A stretch of 38,066 bases of DNA from Saprospiraceae bacterium (GCA_013140975.1 JABFRV010000032.1:1-38066), one strand, 5' to 3'. Shown: positions 17,430-26,037, counted from the first letter of the stretch. Numbers and translations are program-made. Notes: generated by a model from the sequence alone, not told the origin.

Positions 17430-18437
17430 ATGAATAAGGTACAAATAGGCCCAGTTCAATTGCCGGAGTTTCCGCTTCTTCTGGCACCAATGGAAGATGT
17501 TAGTGATCCTCCATTCAGAGCACTATGCAAGCAACAGGGATGTGACCTATTATATACTGAATTTATTTCTGTTGAAGGATTAATTCGCGATGCAGAAAAA
17601 AGTCTTCAAAAACTTGATATCTATGATGAGGAAAGACCAATAGGGGTTCAAATTTTTGGTGCAGAGTATAGTTCAATGATGAAAGCAGCAGAAATTGTTG
17701 AACGTGCGAATCCGGAAATACTAGATATTAATTATGGTTGTCCAGTTCAAAAAGTTGTTTGCAAAATGGCCGGAGCAGGAATTCTAAAAGATGTTCCAAA
17801 AATGGTTTCGCTTACGGAAGCAGTTGTAAAATCCACTTCTCTTCCTGTTACTGTTAAGACACGGTTAGGATGGGATGAGAACTCTATATATATTGAAGAA
17901 GTTGCTGAACGATTGCAAGATATTGGAATAAAAGCTTTGAGTATTCATGCACGAACTCGTGCGCAAATGTATAAAGGCCATTCAAATTGGGAATGGATTA
18001 AAAAAGTGAAAGAGAATCCCAGAATAAAAATTCCAATATTTGGAAATGGAGATATTGATTCTCCGGAAAAAGCATTGGAATTTAAAAATAAATACAAAGT
18101 TGATGGAATAATGATTGGACGAGCAAGCATTGGCTATCCATGGATCTTCAGAGAGATTAAACATTATTTTGCAACCGGTGAAAAATTAGCACCACCCACT
18201 TTAGAAGAAAGAGTAAATGCTGCAAAGCAACATTTATCAAAGTCTATTGAATGGAAAGGTGAGAAACTAGGAGTCGTTGAAATGAGAAGACATTATGCAA
18301 ATTATTTTCGAGGCCTGCCAGGCATTAAAGATTTCAGAGCACTTCTTGTAACGGAATATGATCCTTCCATACTCTACGAAATTCTGGAAAGAATTAGCAT
18401 AGAGTATTCTAATGAACCAATTCTACAAACGGCTTAA
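17430..18437 (+). CDS. dusB: tRNA-dihydrouridine synthase (DusB type)
   Basis: FMN-dependent enzyme that reduces uridine to dihydrouridine in the tRNA D-loop. The 335 aa have normal length. The TIM-barrel motifs are LLAPMEDVSDPPFRALC, GVQIFGAE, DINYGCPVQKVVCKMAGAG (Cys104 in GCP as the expected general acid), SIHARTRAQMYKG and the phosphate-binding GNGDI plus IMIGRASIGYPWIF. The C-terminal helical domain contains MRRHYANYFRGLPG. The ATG is almost at the predicted transcription start. The stop codon abuts the ATG of cca with no gap, so the two tRNA-maturation genes form an operon. Confidence 0.94.
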   Translation: MNKVQIGPVQLPEFPLLLAPMEDVSDPPFRALCKQQGCDLLYTEFISVEGLIRDAEKSLQKLDIYDEERPIGVQIFGAEYSSMMKAAEIVERANPEILDINYGCPVQKVVCKMAGAGILKDVPKMVSLTEAVVKSTSLPVTVKTRLGWDENSIYIEEVAERLQDIGIKALSIHARTRAQMYKGHSNWEWIKKVKENPRIKIPIFGNGDIDSPEKALEFKNKYKVDGIMIGRASIGYPWIFREIKHYFATGEKLAPPTLEERVNAAKQHLSKSIEWKGEKLGVVEMRRHYANYFRGLPGIKDFRALLVTEYDPSILYEILERISIEYSNEPILQTA

Positions 18438-19874
18438 ATGAAAGGTCTGCTGTTTGATCTCAATTCTTCAGAGAAAAAAATTTTTGAAATTGTTTCTGAT
18501 GCTGCTCAGAAATTAAATTATCCGGTTTATGCTATTGGTGGCTATGTTCGCGATAAATTAATCGGGCGACCATCAAAAGACATTGATATAGTTTGCGTAG
18601 GTGATGCAATAACACTTGCTCATGAAGTTGCAGCAAGTTTTAGACCTATTCCACAGGTTAATTTCTTTCAACGATTCGGAACTGCAATGATTCGTCACAG
18701 AGATCTTGATATAGAATTTGTTGGAGCAAGAAAAGAATCTTACCTCGAAGATTCAAGAAAGCCAAATGTTATTCCCGGGAGTCTACAAGATGATCAATTG
18801 CGTAGAGATTTTTCAATTAATGCAATTTCAATAAGTCTTAATAAAGAAAACTTTGGTGAACTTGTTGATCCATTCGAAGGACTGCAGGATTTAAATAAAA
18901 AAATAATCCGTACACATAATGATCCGGATATTACATTTTCAGATGATCCATTGAGAATGATGCGGGCAATTCGCTTCTCATCACAATTAGACTATGATAT
19001 TGATGATACCACATGGAAAGGAATTGTAAATAACAAAGACCGTATTAGAATTGTCTCTAAAGAACGAATTAGTAACGAACTTGAAAAAATTATATTAAGT
19101 CCAATTCCATCTCACGGATTTAAATTGTTATTTCAATCAGGGATTTTACCTATAATATTTCCTGAGTTTTGTTTACTTCACGGCGTTGAACATCAGGAAG
19201 GAAAATCACATAAAGATAATTTCTATCACACGCTTCAGGTTGTAGACAATCTTGCAATGAAGACCAATAACCTTTGGTTACTTTGGTCAGCAATTCTTCA
19301 TGATATTGCAAAGCCACAGACTAAAAAATATATTCCCGGCATTGGTTGGACATTTCATGGACATGAAGCCTTAGGAGCAGCGATGGTTCCAAGAATTTTC
19401 AAACAGATGAGACTTCCACTTGATCACAAGATGAAGTATGTGCAAAAACTTGTTAGACTTCATTTGCGTCCTATAGCATTAACCCAGGAAGAAATAACTG
19501 ACTCTGCACTGCGAAGGTTATTATTTGAAGCAGGTGAAGACCTCGATGATTTATTATTACTTTGTGAAGCCGATATCACATCTAAAAACCCGGATAAGGT
19601 AAAAAAATACCTAGAAAACTACAATATCGTCAGACAAAAGCTTCAGGAAGTTGAAGAAAATGATCGAATTAAAAATTGGCAACCACCAATCACTGGAGAA
19701 CAAATCATGGAGATATTAAAACTTAAACCATCTCCCCAAATTGGCATCATTAAAAATGCAATAAAGGATGCAATACTTGAAGGAGAAATTCCCAATGACT
19801 ATAACTCTGCTTATGAATTCATGATAAGCAAAGCAGTTGAACTTGGAATAATTACATCACCAGAAAAAGGGTAG
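18438..19874 (+). CDS. cca: CCA tRNA nucleotidyltransferase with HD domain
   Basis: 478-aa class II nucleotidyltransferase that adds or repairs the 3' CCA of tRNAs. The N-terminus has AIGGYVRDKLIGRPSKDIDIV with metal-binding Asp48 and Asp50. DIEFVGARKESY and RRDFSINAISI (template-like base-recognition region) follow. A central HD domain contains LWSAILHDIAKPQTK. Two tRNA genes in this window lack an encoded complete CCA, which fits the need for it. It begins directly at the dusB stop. Its own TAG stop lies within the terminator hairpin of the convergent gene. Confidence 0.93.
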   Translation: MKGLLFDLNSSEKKIFEIVSDAAQKLNYPVYAIGGYVRDKLIGRPSKDIDIVCVGDAITLAHEVAASFRPIPQVNFFQRFGTAMIRHRDLDIEFVGARKESYLEDSRKPNVIPGSLQDDQLRRDFSINAISISLNKENFGELVDPFEGLQDLNKKIIRTHNDPDITFSDDPLRMMRAIRFSSQLDYDIDDTTWKGIVNNKDRIRIVSKERISNELEKIILSPIPSHGFKLLFQSGILPIIFPEFCLLHGVEHQEGKSHKDNFYHTLQVVDNLAMKTNNLWLLWSAILHDIAKPQTKKYIPGIGWTFHGHEALGAAMVPRIFKQMRLPLDHKMKYVQKLVRLHLRPIALTQEEITDSALRRLLFEAGEDLDDLLLLCEADITSKNPDKVKKYLENYNIVRQKLQEVEENDRIKNWQPPITGEQIMEILKLKPSPQIGIIKNAIKDAILEGEIPNDYNSAYEFMISKAVELGIITSPEKG

Positions 19875-19885
19875 GGGAATACCCT
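19864..19885 (-). terminator. Terminator of the LEA-like gene pair, overlapping the cca stop
   Basis: Stem AGGGTA (19868-19873) and TACCCT (19880-19885), followed on the minus strand by a run of T's (19868 down to 19864). The cca stop codon TAG (19872-19874) lies in the stem and loop, so the two genes share the sequence tail to tail. Confidence 0.7.
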
Positions 19886-19893
19886 ATTGTGAT

Positions 19894-20382
19894 TTAAACC
19901 GGTTTGTTATTATCCTCAACTTTAGCATCATTCGTGTCGAGAACATCTTTTGCTTTATCGAATGCAGACTTTCCGGTTTCTTCAACTTTATCTACAACAT
20001 CATCTACAATATCTCCAGCCTTTTTAACCAGGTCAGATTCTTTGATTTGTTGAAAAGTTTCTTTGGCTTCAGCAATTGCTTCGTTGCTTAATTCTTTTAC
20101 ATCAGAAACGACCTCAGAACCAAATGCTTTTGCTTTTACAAGACTTTCCTGTGCTTCTTCCTTAAGTTCTGCAGCTGCTTCTTTGGCTTCTTTAACTGCA
20201 CTTGCACCAAATTCTTTTGCTTTATGCATTGCTTCAGAAGCTTCTTCTCTGAGTTCAGCAGTCGCTTCTTTTAGTTCTTCTTTAGCTTCAGCGGCGAGTT
20301 TACTTGTTTTTTCTGCAAGTTCTGTTGCTTCTTCTTTTGTTTTGCTTAATAGCTTGTTGAAAAAGTTTTTAATTCCTGACAT
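19894..20382 (-). CDS. Helical LEA/apolipoprotein-like repeat protein
   Basis: 162 aa, almost entirely amphipathic helix rich in Ala, Glu and Lys. At least two repeats of about 30 residues can be read: TAELREEASEAMHKAKEFGA and AAELKEEAQESLVKAKAFGS. No signal peptide or membrane helix, so it is cytosolic or loosely membrane-bound. The pattern resembles group 3 LEA and YtxH-like proteins, which are often tied to desiccation or envelope stress. It lies 31 bp downstream of a second protein of similar kind and is probably co-transcribed with it. Function is inferred from composition only. Confidence 0.75.
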   Translation of the reverse strand: MSGIKNFFNKLLSKTKEEATELAEKTSKLAAEAKEELKEATAELREEASEAMHKAKEFGASAVKEAKEAAAELKEEAQESLVKAKAFGSEVVSDVKELSNEAIAEAKETFQQIKESDLVKKAGDIVDDVVDKVEETGKSAFDKAKDVLDTNDAKVEDNNKPV

Positions 20383-20413
20383 TGTTTAATTATTTAAAGT
20401 ATGTATAACTCAA

Positions 20414-21010
20414 TTATTCCTTAGGAAGTTCCAATGTAGGCTTATCTTTTGGAGTTTCATTACCCGCATCGTCATTTACCTCAGTATGAGGCGTTATTTT
20501 CTCGTTCTTATCCAGCCATTTTTCGGCTTTTTCAAAAAAACCACCATGTTTTTCCTCAATAGTCTTTCCAAAATCGATTCTTTTATCGGCTATTCCATCT
20601 TTATCGGAATCAAGCTCTGCTTCCTTTTCATCAATTTGCTTTCCTTTCTCCAAAACCTCATCCACGGTTTTGTCAATTTTCTCGAGAGCTTCATTCGCCT
20701 TGTTTTTAATATTTTCTCTGAATTCTTTAGTTCCTTCATCAAGATCTTCAATCTTGTCTTTTACGGCCTCCCACATTGCTTTTCCCTGGGTTTTAACCTC
20801 CTCAGCAGTTCCTTTGGCAAAATCTACAGCTTTTTCGGCAAGATCATCAATTTTCTCAGTTGTAGTTTTATCGGCGACCGATCCTGAAGAATTTGAACTT
20901 GTACTTTTTGAAAAATCAGGCATTGAAAAATCTAAAGGTTTTTCAACAGGTTTTATCTGTTGCTCGGGCTTACCGAAAAACAGAGATTTAATCCATGTTA
21001 GAATTGACAT
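20414..21010 (-). CDS. Helical charged protein, LEA-like partner
   Basis: 198 aa from the ATG at 21010 (MSILTWIKSLFFGKPEQQ). The short hydrophobic N-terminus is amphipathic more than a true signal. The middle (residues about 45-130) is a long charged helix (TEKIDDLAEKAVDFAKGTAEE, KDKIEDLDEGTKEFRENIKN). An acidic DSDKDGIADKR segment follows, similar to a calcium-binding thrombospondin type 3 loop. The longer frame to 21028 overlaps the -7 box and is rejected. Transcribed with the downstream helical protein. Last chromosomal gene before the accessory region, as far as I can judge. Confidence 0.75.
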   Translation of the reverse strand: MSILTWIKSLFFGKPEQQIKPVEKPLDFSMPDFSKSTSSNSSGSVADKTTTEKIDDLAEKAVDFAKGTAEEVKTQGKAMWEAVKDKIEDLDEGTKEFRENIKNKANEALEKIDKTVDEVLEKGKQIDEKEAELDSDKDGIADKRIDFGKTIEEKHGGFFEKAEKWLDKNEKITPHTEVNDDAGNETPKDKPTLELPKE

Positions 21011-21025
21011 ATTCCAAGTTTGTCT

Positions 21026-21054
21026 CAAAGGTATAGATTAATCAATAATACCAA
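21026..21054 (-). promoter_or_regulatory. Promoter of the LEA-like pair (TTG-N18-TACCTTTG)
   Basis: Minus-strand TTG (21054-21052), 18-nt spacer, then TACCTTTG (21033-21026), matching the Bacteroidota consensus. Start predicted near 21019. The 21055-21163 stretch beyond it holds nothing recognisable and may contain the chromosome/element boundary. Confidence 0.65.
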
Positions 21055-21163
21055 GTTGAAAACTATTCAGGCTATTCTATTTGCCGATAATTTATAATAT
21101 GATATATAACATTAAATGTGATTTGTTTATAACCAACTCCTTGTAAATTGACGTTTAAAAATA

Positions 21164-21577
21164 CTAACTCTTTCCTTCTGCTACTTTATGCAGTAGGTCT
21201 ACCTCCCTTTTTTGTCTCTCATAAAGATCCTTGTACAGTGCAACGTCTGCTTTTAAACGTTCCACCTCTTCGATTGAATATCTGACGGGTTCGTAAACAC
21301 CATTATTCTTGATTACTTCCAACATTGGTGTTATAAAGTCTTTCTGCAGAAGTATAGATATTTCAATGATATCATAACATGTACCATAGCTAGGATTCCT
21401 AAGCCTGTGGCTCATTCCCTGACGCCCAATCTTAATAATATCACTTATTTCTGTTTGTGTCCAGGTAGGATGATTACTGATATACTCATGAATCATTTGA
21501 CCAAGGTCAAGTCCATACTTAATGTTTACTTTCTTTTCAGCTTTAACTGATACTCTTTCTTTTTTAGTTTTTGCCAT
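21164..21577 (-). CDS. Phage-repressor-like helix-turn-helix protein
   Basis: 137 aa from the ATG at 21577 (MAKTKKERVSV); a further ATG at 21592 is possible. After a basic N-terminus, residues about 25-75 form a helix-turn-helix (LGQMIHEYISNHPTWTQTEISDIIKIGRQGMSHRLRNPSY), in which TQTEISDIIKIGRQGMS is the likely HTH. The C-terminus is a coiled coil (VERLKADVALYKDLYERQKREVDLL), probably for dimer formation. It faces the early operon across 117 bp with a symmetric repeat, the layout of a lysogeny-type switch. Similar HTH-coiled-coil proteins are frequent on Bacteroidota mobile elements. Confidence 0.75.
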   Translation of the reverse strand: MAKTKKERVSVKAEKKVNIKYGLDLGQMIHEYISNHPTWTQTEISDIIKIGRQGMSHRLRNPSYGTCYDIIEISILLQKDFITPMLEVIKNNGVYEPVRYSIEEVERLKADVALYKDLYERQKREVDLLHKVAEGKS

Positions 21578-21601
21578 ACTCCTGATTTTCAATAGTTAAT
21601 A

Positions 21602-21672
21602 CAATGATATAGCCATTTGACAAAAAAAATCGCAAATATTATATACATATATATCATTTAACTGTACATTTG
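21602..21672. promoter_or_regulatory. Divergent control region: operator-like repeat and two promoters
   Basis: Perfect 9-bp inverted repeat AATGATATA (21603-21611) and TATATCATT (21650-21658). The left arm overlaps a near-consensus minus-strand -7 box (TATCATTG, 21609-21602, one mismatch). The right arm ends 7 nt before the exact plus-strand box TACATTTG (21665-21672). An AT-rich tract lies between the arms. A dimeric repressor could cover both promoters. Confidence 0.5.
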
Positions 21673-21693
21673 CAACATTAAAAGATACGTATT

Positions 21694-22002
21694 ATGAGTG
21701 ATTCAGGACGTAGGTCCGCAATTGCAAGAGCTTTGAGACACGATAAGAGTCTTCCAACTGATAAGTACAAACGTGTTACTCCTCAGCATCAAAACAACAT
21801 CCTTAAATGGGTAGTCTCCAATAAACCCGAATATGCATTGATAGATAGAAATCCTCCAGAAATTTTAAGAAGAGAACTTATAAAAAGAGGGCTCTCAATT
21901 CAATTATACAAAAGGATACTACTTAACGAGACAATCGTAACCGTGGACGAATTATACAACATTTCTGAAGTATTAAAATGCAAAGCAAAAGACCTTTTAT
22001 GA
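21694..22002 (+). CDS. Small DNA-binding-like protein (XRE-like C-terminus)
   Basis: 102 aa, first gene of the rightward early operon. The C-terminal half reads LRRELIKRGLSIQLYKRILL followed by TVDELYNISEVLKCKAKDLL. This resembles the second half of XRE/Cro domains, where a helix precedes a TVDxLxxIAxxLxCxPxDLL helix. The N-terminus is basic (MSDSGRRSAIARALRHDKSL). It could be a Cro-like or early regulatory protein. It sits 22 nt downstream of TACATTTG. Its stop overlaps the next ATG by 4 nt (ATGA). Family assignment is tentative. Confidence 0.65.
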   Translation: MSDSGRRSAIARALRHDKSLPTDKYKRVTPQHQNNILKWVVSNKPEYALIDRNPPEILRRELIKRGLSIQLYKRILLNETIVTVDELYNISEVLKCKAKDLL

Positions 22003-22184
22003 GCATTTACAACTTGAATCAATTGAAAGCAAAGTTGAAAACATTTAAGAATCATCTTAAGTGCTTAGTTCTTTCAAGTGCATTCAGTAATGATGATAAG
22101 GAACATCTAAAGGAGTATTACAATAAAAAAATAGATTATACACGAACTCAAATCTTAATTTATGATCCTAAATATACTGGATAA
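21999..22184 (+). CDS. Small hypothetical protein
   Basis: 61 aa (MSIYNLNQLKAKLKTFKNHL, then a charged helix with NDDKEHLKEYYNKKIDYTRT). The ATG at 21999 overlaps the previous stop as ATGA, which fits coupled translation better than the ATG at 21978. Predicted as a short helical hairpin. No known motif. Confidence 0.55.
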   Translation: MSIYNLNQLKAKLKTFKNHLKCLVLSSAFSNDDKEHLKEYYNKKIDYTRTQILIYDPKYTG

Positions 22185-22365
22185 TCAAGTATATAATTCT
22201 ATTGGATTGATAGGTAGATTCATGATTAGTGGACGTGTGTTATATGGTATTGATGAAGCTCGTGAATCATTTGAGGCCGAATGCAGTAAACTACAGCCAG
22301 GACAAAAAGTTTCCTTATGGTTTTCTAATCCATTACCAAAAAAAATAGCCGAATGTAAGAGTTAA
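22162..22365 (+). CDS. Small hypothetical protein
   Basis: 67 aa from 22162, overlapping the preceding gene by 23 nt. A later in-frame ATG at 22222 (MISGRVLYGIDEARE) is also possible and removes the overlap. It contains GRVLYGIDEARESFEAECSKLQPGQKVSLWF, which looks like a small alpha/beta fold. It lies 7 nt upstream of the replication gene, within the early operon. Function unknown. Confidence 0.5.
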   Translation: MILNILDNQVYNSIGLIGRFMISGRVLYGIDEARESFEAECSKLQPGQKVSLWFSNPLPKKIAECKS

Positions 22366-22372
22366 ATAAAAT

Positions 22373-24874
22373 ATGTCAACAACAACTATCTATTTCGAAA
22401 AAATTACTCAAGAAATTGGGTTTAATCCTAACACTGACTTTGGTCTTTTCGATCCATTACCAGATGAATTAAATAGTAAACTTAAAAAGCCATTACTAGA
22501 ATCTGATAAAGATGGTAATGTTATTTGGAATATAATGGATCTTAATGGCAACATCCGGACGATGGATGTAAAGGAAGATGTAAAAAGTAAAATTAAATAT
22601 AAGCCGATTCAAATTATTAGGCTTGCAGATCCTCCAGATCCAAAACAAAAATATAAAGGTATTAGAGTTGGGCAGAGTGTATGGCCCTGGATAAGCTCAG
22701 AAATTGTTCAGCTATATAAGAAAAAGACAAAAGTTAGAAGATTAATATTGACGGAAGGATATAAGAAAGCTTTCGTTGCCTGCAAAAAAGGACTTGTTTG
22801 TATTGGTATTCCAGGAATCACAGTTTGGAAGGATAAAGAAGCAACTGAAGTATTCAATGATATAAAACTATTCATTGATGCATGTCAAGTTGAAGAAGTT
22901 CTATGCTTACAAGATGCAGATGCAATGACAATTAAATGGGAACAAGATAAGGATTTATATAAACGACCTGCAAACTTCTACACATCTGTAAAACTCTTCA
23001 GATCGATGATGCGTGATTGGTGTAGTGCGTTATATTATGCGCACATTAACACTGAGTCTAAATTTAAAGGAATAGATGATTTATTACTTGGCATGCCAGA
23101 CAAATCTATTAAAATTTGCAAAGAACTCAACAGCAGCTCAGGAAATACAACATATATCACCCGATATGATGTTACGAATATGTCTAACACTAATGTTCAA
23201 CAACTATTTGGTATTCACGCGTTCGCACAAGAGTTTTATGATAAGTATGAATTTTACATTGGAGTTGAAGAATTTATATATCGAAATGGTGTATATCAAT
23301 ATGATGTAGATAAAGGTGAAATTATTTATCTACAATGTGGCGAATCGAGCCAATTTGTAAGGATAATGTCTGACTATTATATGAAGGCTACGCAGCCAAC
23401 ACCAACAGCATTTATTAAAAACACGTTACTACCTACGAAGAAAGATGATATCAGAGTTATGTTTAAAAAGCAGAAAAAAGATGTTGTTGATAGAATCATT
23501 TACGACATCCCCTTTTATCATGGTTTCTTTAATGAGCCTGGGCACATAAGCTATAGGCAGTATATTCCTTCGCTTGATGAAAATAATTTTACGACACTTT
23601 GGTATAACCGCTATATGAAACTTACTCATAAGCCAGTTTTAGAAGATGTAACATTAGAAGACATTCCTATCTCGATTAAATTTATAAAACACATTTTTGG
23701 AGGGCACGATGTACCATATAAAGGAAAGATTATTAAGGGTTATGAATTGGGATTAGATTACATACAGTTGCTATATCTAATGCCTAAGCAACCACTACCT
23801 ATTGTTTCCTTGCTGTCTGCAGAAAATCAAACTGGTAAAACTAAGTTTTGGGGTTGGATGTGTGCGATATTTCAACAGAACGCTAAGATAATTCCTCCTG
23901 CAATGCTTACTGGTGACTTTACAGAATACTTCATGAATGCATTACTAGTTGTAATCGATGAAGCACTTTTCAACAAGAGGGAGACGATGGAAAGGGTGAA
24001 AGGACTAACAACTTCAGATTCCAATATGGTTAATGGTAAACATGTCAAGGAATCAGAGCAATCTACTTTCTTAAAGGTTGGACTTTCTACTAATAATATT
24101 AATGATTTTGCTATTATTACCAAACACGACCAACGATTCTGGCCTATTGATGTACCTGTTATTCCGGATGAAGATTATGTAATTGACTTCTTTCCAAAAC
24201 TATGTGATGAAATACCTAAGTTCTTAACTTACTTATTAAAGCGTTCAATGTCGACCGATAAAGATGACGATAGAATGTACTTTTCTCCAGAGGTCAGACA
24301 TACTAAAGCCCTTGAACGTGTAATTAAGGGATCAAAGCCAAGTAATGAAATTCTAATTGAAAGCGCAATTAGAAATTATATGGTTGAGTCTGGCCGATTC
24401 GAAGTTGAACTTTCTAAGAAAGACATTAGAGAACTTACAGAAGAGCGTTCATTACAATTAAATACAGTTACTTGGATTCTAGAAAATAAAATGGACAAGA
24501 AACCTCATCCATATAGCAAGCGATACAAATTTTATAATATTGATATTGGGGATGATGTCACACAAGACAGAATCAACGTAGTAATTAAAAGCACTGAGCC
24601 TTTTACATTTCATATCAATGACTTCTATACGCTTGAACAAGTAGTTGAAATTTTTGATATTGATAAGTTTGTTCTTAATGAGGAGGAACATTTAATCACT
24701 GAAAAATTCAAGAGAGGTATTAGTGCAACGCTGTTTTTTGAAAACCATTATAAAACTCGTAAAGAGCCTTGCACATTTGAGGAATTCGAGGCTATATATA
24801 ATTCTTGCTCAACATTCATCGAGTTCAATGTTAGGTTTACAGACTTTACCATTCAAAAATCTTTACCATTTTAA
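22373..24874 (+). CDS. Virus/plasmid replication protein: TOPRIM plus superfamily 3 helicase
   Basis: 833 aa. Residues about 75-240 look like a DUF3854/TOPRIM region. LILTEGYKKA carries Glu128, IGIPGITVWKD a following strand, LCLQDADA carries Asp181 and Asp183, and KGIDDLLLG ends it. Residues about 470-600 are an SF3 helicase (DUF5906 type). Walker A is SAENQTGKT (482-490), Walker B LLVVIDEA (Asp529, Glu530), motif C FLKVGLSTNN and an arginine-finger candidate DQRFW. A C-terminal winged-helix-like region follows. This architecture serves as primase-helicase in satellites, phages and plasmids. I see no separate catalytic primase (AEP) motif. It is central to a five-plus gene early operon. Confidence 0.88.
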   Translation: MSTTTIYFEKITQEIGFNPNTDFGLFDPLPDELNSKLKKPLLESDKDGNVIWNIMDLNGNIRTMDVKEDVKSKIKYKPIQIIRLADPPDPKQKYKGIRVGQSVWPWISSEIVQLYKKKTKVRRLILTEGYKKAFVACKKGLVCIGIPGITVWKDKEATEVFNDIKLFIDACQVEEVLCLQDADAMTIKWEQDKDLYKRPANFYTSVKLFRSMMRDWCSALYYAHINTESKFKGIDDLLLGMPDKSIKICKELNSSSGNTTYITRYDVTNMSNTNVQQLFGIHAFAQEFYDKYEFYIGVEEFIYRNGVYQYDVDKGEIIYLQCGESSQFVRIMSDYYMKATQPTPTAFIKNTLLPTKKDDIRVMFKKQKKDVVDRIIYDIPFYHGFFNEPGHISYRQYIPSLDENNFTTLWYNRYMKLTHKPVLEDVTLEDIPISIKFIKHIFGGHDVPYKGKIIKGYELGLDYIQLLYLMPKQPLPIVSLLSAENQTGKTKFWGWMCAIFQQNAKIIPPAMLTGDFTEYFMNALLVVIDEALFNKRETMERVKGLTTSDSNMVNGKHVKESEQSTFLKVGLSTNNINDFAIITKHDQRFWPIDVPVIPDEDYVIDFFPKLCDEIPKFLTYLLKRSMSTDKDDDRMYFSPEVRHTKALERVIKGSKPSNEILIESAIRNYMVESGRFEVELSKKDIRELTEERSLQLNTVTWILENKMDKKPHPYSKRYKFYNIDIGDDVTQDRINVVIKSTEPFTFHINDFYTLEQVVEIFDIDKFVLNEEEHLITEKFKRGISATLFFENHYKTRKEPCTFEEFEAIYNSCSTFIEFNVRFTDFTIQKSLPF

Positions 24875-24883
24875 TCTTAATTT

Positions 24884-25672
24884 ATGAAAAAAGTATTATT
24901 ACTTCAGATAGCGCTTAATTATGTAAACCCTAAAAACTATTCAGGTTGGGAAGGAAAGTTAGAGGGATGCTTACATGATGCATCGAAAATGTTTGATATG
25001 TTGATTTCTTTACAGAAAATTGAAATTGTTGATTTTTGTGAACTAACTAATGAACAAGCTACTGTAGCAAACTTTACTGATTTATTAAAACGATTTTTAA
25101 CCCTAACAAGTGCTGAGAAACTAATAATTACTTATTCTGGTCATGGTGGCCAGGTTAAGGACAGAAACAAAGATGAAACTGATGGTCTTGATGAAACGTT
25201 TTGCCTGTATGATGGACAGGTTATAGATGATGATATATATAAAATGATTAACGCTTACGGAAGTATAAACAAAGAAGTAATTCTTTTTGTCGACTCTTGT
25301 CATTCCGGAACAATTTCCAGGGCAGAAAGATTAGGATTTTTAACATTGACTCAAGTTGATAAAGATCTAAACAAAAAAATCTGCCCAAGAGACATAAGCT
25401 TACTTTCAAGATCTCATTCTATATTCAAGAAAAGTCGAATTTCACAGAAGGATAATAAAATACCTCTTATATGCTTTTCTGCGTGTCAAGAATATCAATA
25501 TTCATATGACACTCCTAATGGAGGACTTTTCACAAAAGCACTTTGCGAAGTAATTAAACCAGAACTTAAGTATGAACCGTTGTTACTTAAAGTTATTCCA
25601 AAAATTATTAAGCTTCAAAAACCCAGGATAACTTATCGGAATACAATAATTAATAAGCAAATTTTTAGCTAA
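24884..25672 (+). CDS. Metacaspase (caspase-family cysteine peptidase)
   Basis: 262-aa peptidase C14 p20-type domain. The N-terminal strand and GCLHDASKM (28-36) match the metacaspase GCxxDA motif. The catalytic His87 is in YSGHGGQ and Cys139 in VDSCHSGT. An acidic pocket segment DETDGLDETFCLYDG suggests Arg/Lys specificity, as in metacaspases. FSACQEYQYSYDTPNGGLFT is the typical closing strand. No signal peptide, so it acts in the cytosol. It starts 9 nt after the replication gene in the same operon, an unusual neighbour. It might mature element proteins or act on the host cell; neither is shown. Confidence 0.9.
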   Translation: MKKVLLLQIALNYVNPKNYSGWEGKLEGCLHDASKMFDMLISLQKIEIVDFCELTNEQATVANFTDLLKRFLTLTSAEKLIITYSGHGGQVKDRNKDETDGLDETFCLYDGQVIDDDIYKMINAYGSINKEVILFVDSCHSGTISRAERLGFLTLTQVDKDLNKKICPRDISLLSRSHSIFKKSRISQKDNKIPLICFSACQEYQYSYDTPNGGLFTKALCEVIKPELKYEPLLLKVIPKIIKLQKPRITYRNTIINKQIFS

Positions 25673-25688
25673 CTAAATAAATCTCTCG

Positions 25689-26021
25689 ATGAAGACAATT
25701 GCAGATATTGACAATTTAATTGAATCCAAATTAAATAAATATTCAAGTTCTAAAGCCAGCAGGAAAACTCAGATTTCTAATGAACTTGAGTTACTTAGAA
25801 AAGCCAAAATATATTTAGAAAGCCGGCCTACGCCAAGTATAGTAAAAGAAAATTATATGCGATTGCTTGATAATATAGAAAAGATCAAACAAGGATTTTG
25901 GGATTACTGTCAACAGAATGGTATCAGTGAGTATAACCCAGTCATAAAGAATAAATACTACTCCAATCGTGAACTTCAGAAGCTAGAATACCAAAGGAAA
26001 TTTTTCGAAATTATTATTTAA
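25689..26021 (+). CDS. Helical hypothetical protein
   Basis: 110 aa, mostly charged helix (IDNLIESKLNKYSSSKASRK, QISNELELLRKAKIYLESR, NYMRLLDNIEKIKQGFWDYC). No signal peptide and no known motif. It lies 16 nt after the metacaspase gene in the early operon and could be its partner or substrate, but nothing in the sequence proves that. Confidence 0.6.
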   Translation: MKTIADIDNLIESKLNKYSSSKASRKTQISNELELLRKAKIYLESRPTPSIVKENYMRLLDNIEKIKQGFWDYCQQNGISEYNPVIKNKYYSNRELQKLEYQRKFFEIII

Positions 26022-26037
26022 ATATAAACTCTTTACA

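Noticed and set aside
20063-20887. Plus-strand frames opposite the two LEA-like genes
   Set aside because: They are mirror frames produced by the repetitive, skewed codon use of the helical proteins. The real genes are on the minus strand with promoter and terminator.
23076-24691. Alternative frames within the SF3 replication gene
   Set aside because: Fully contained in the 833-aa gene, whose helicase motifs fix the true frame.
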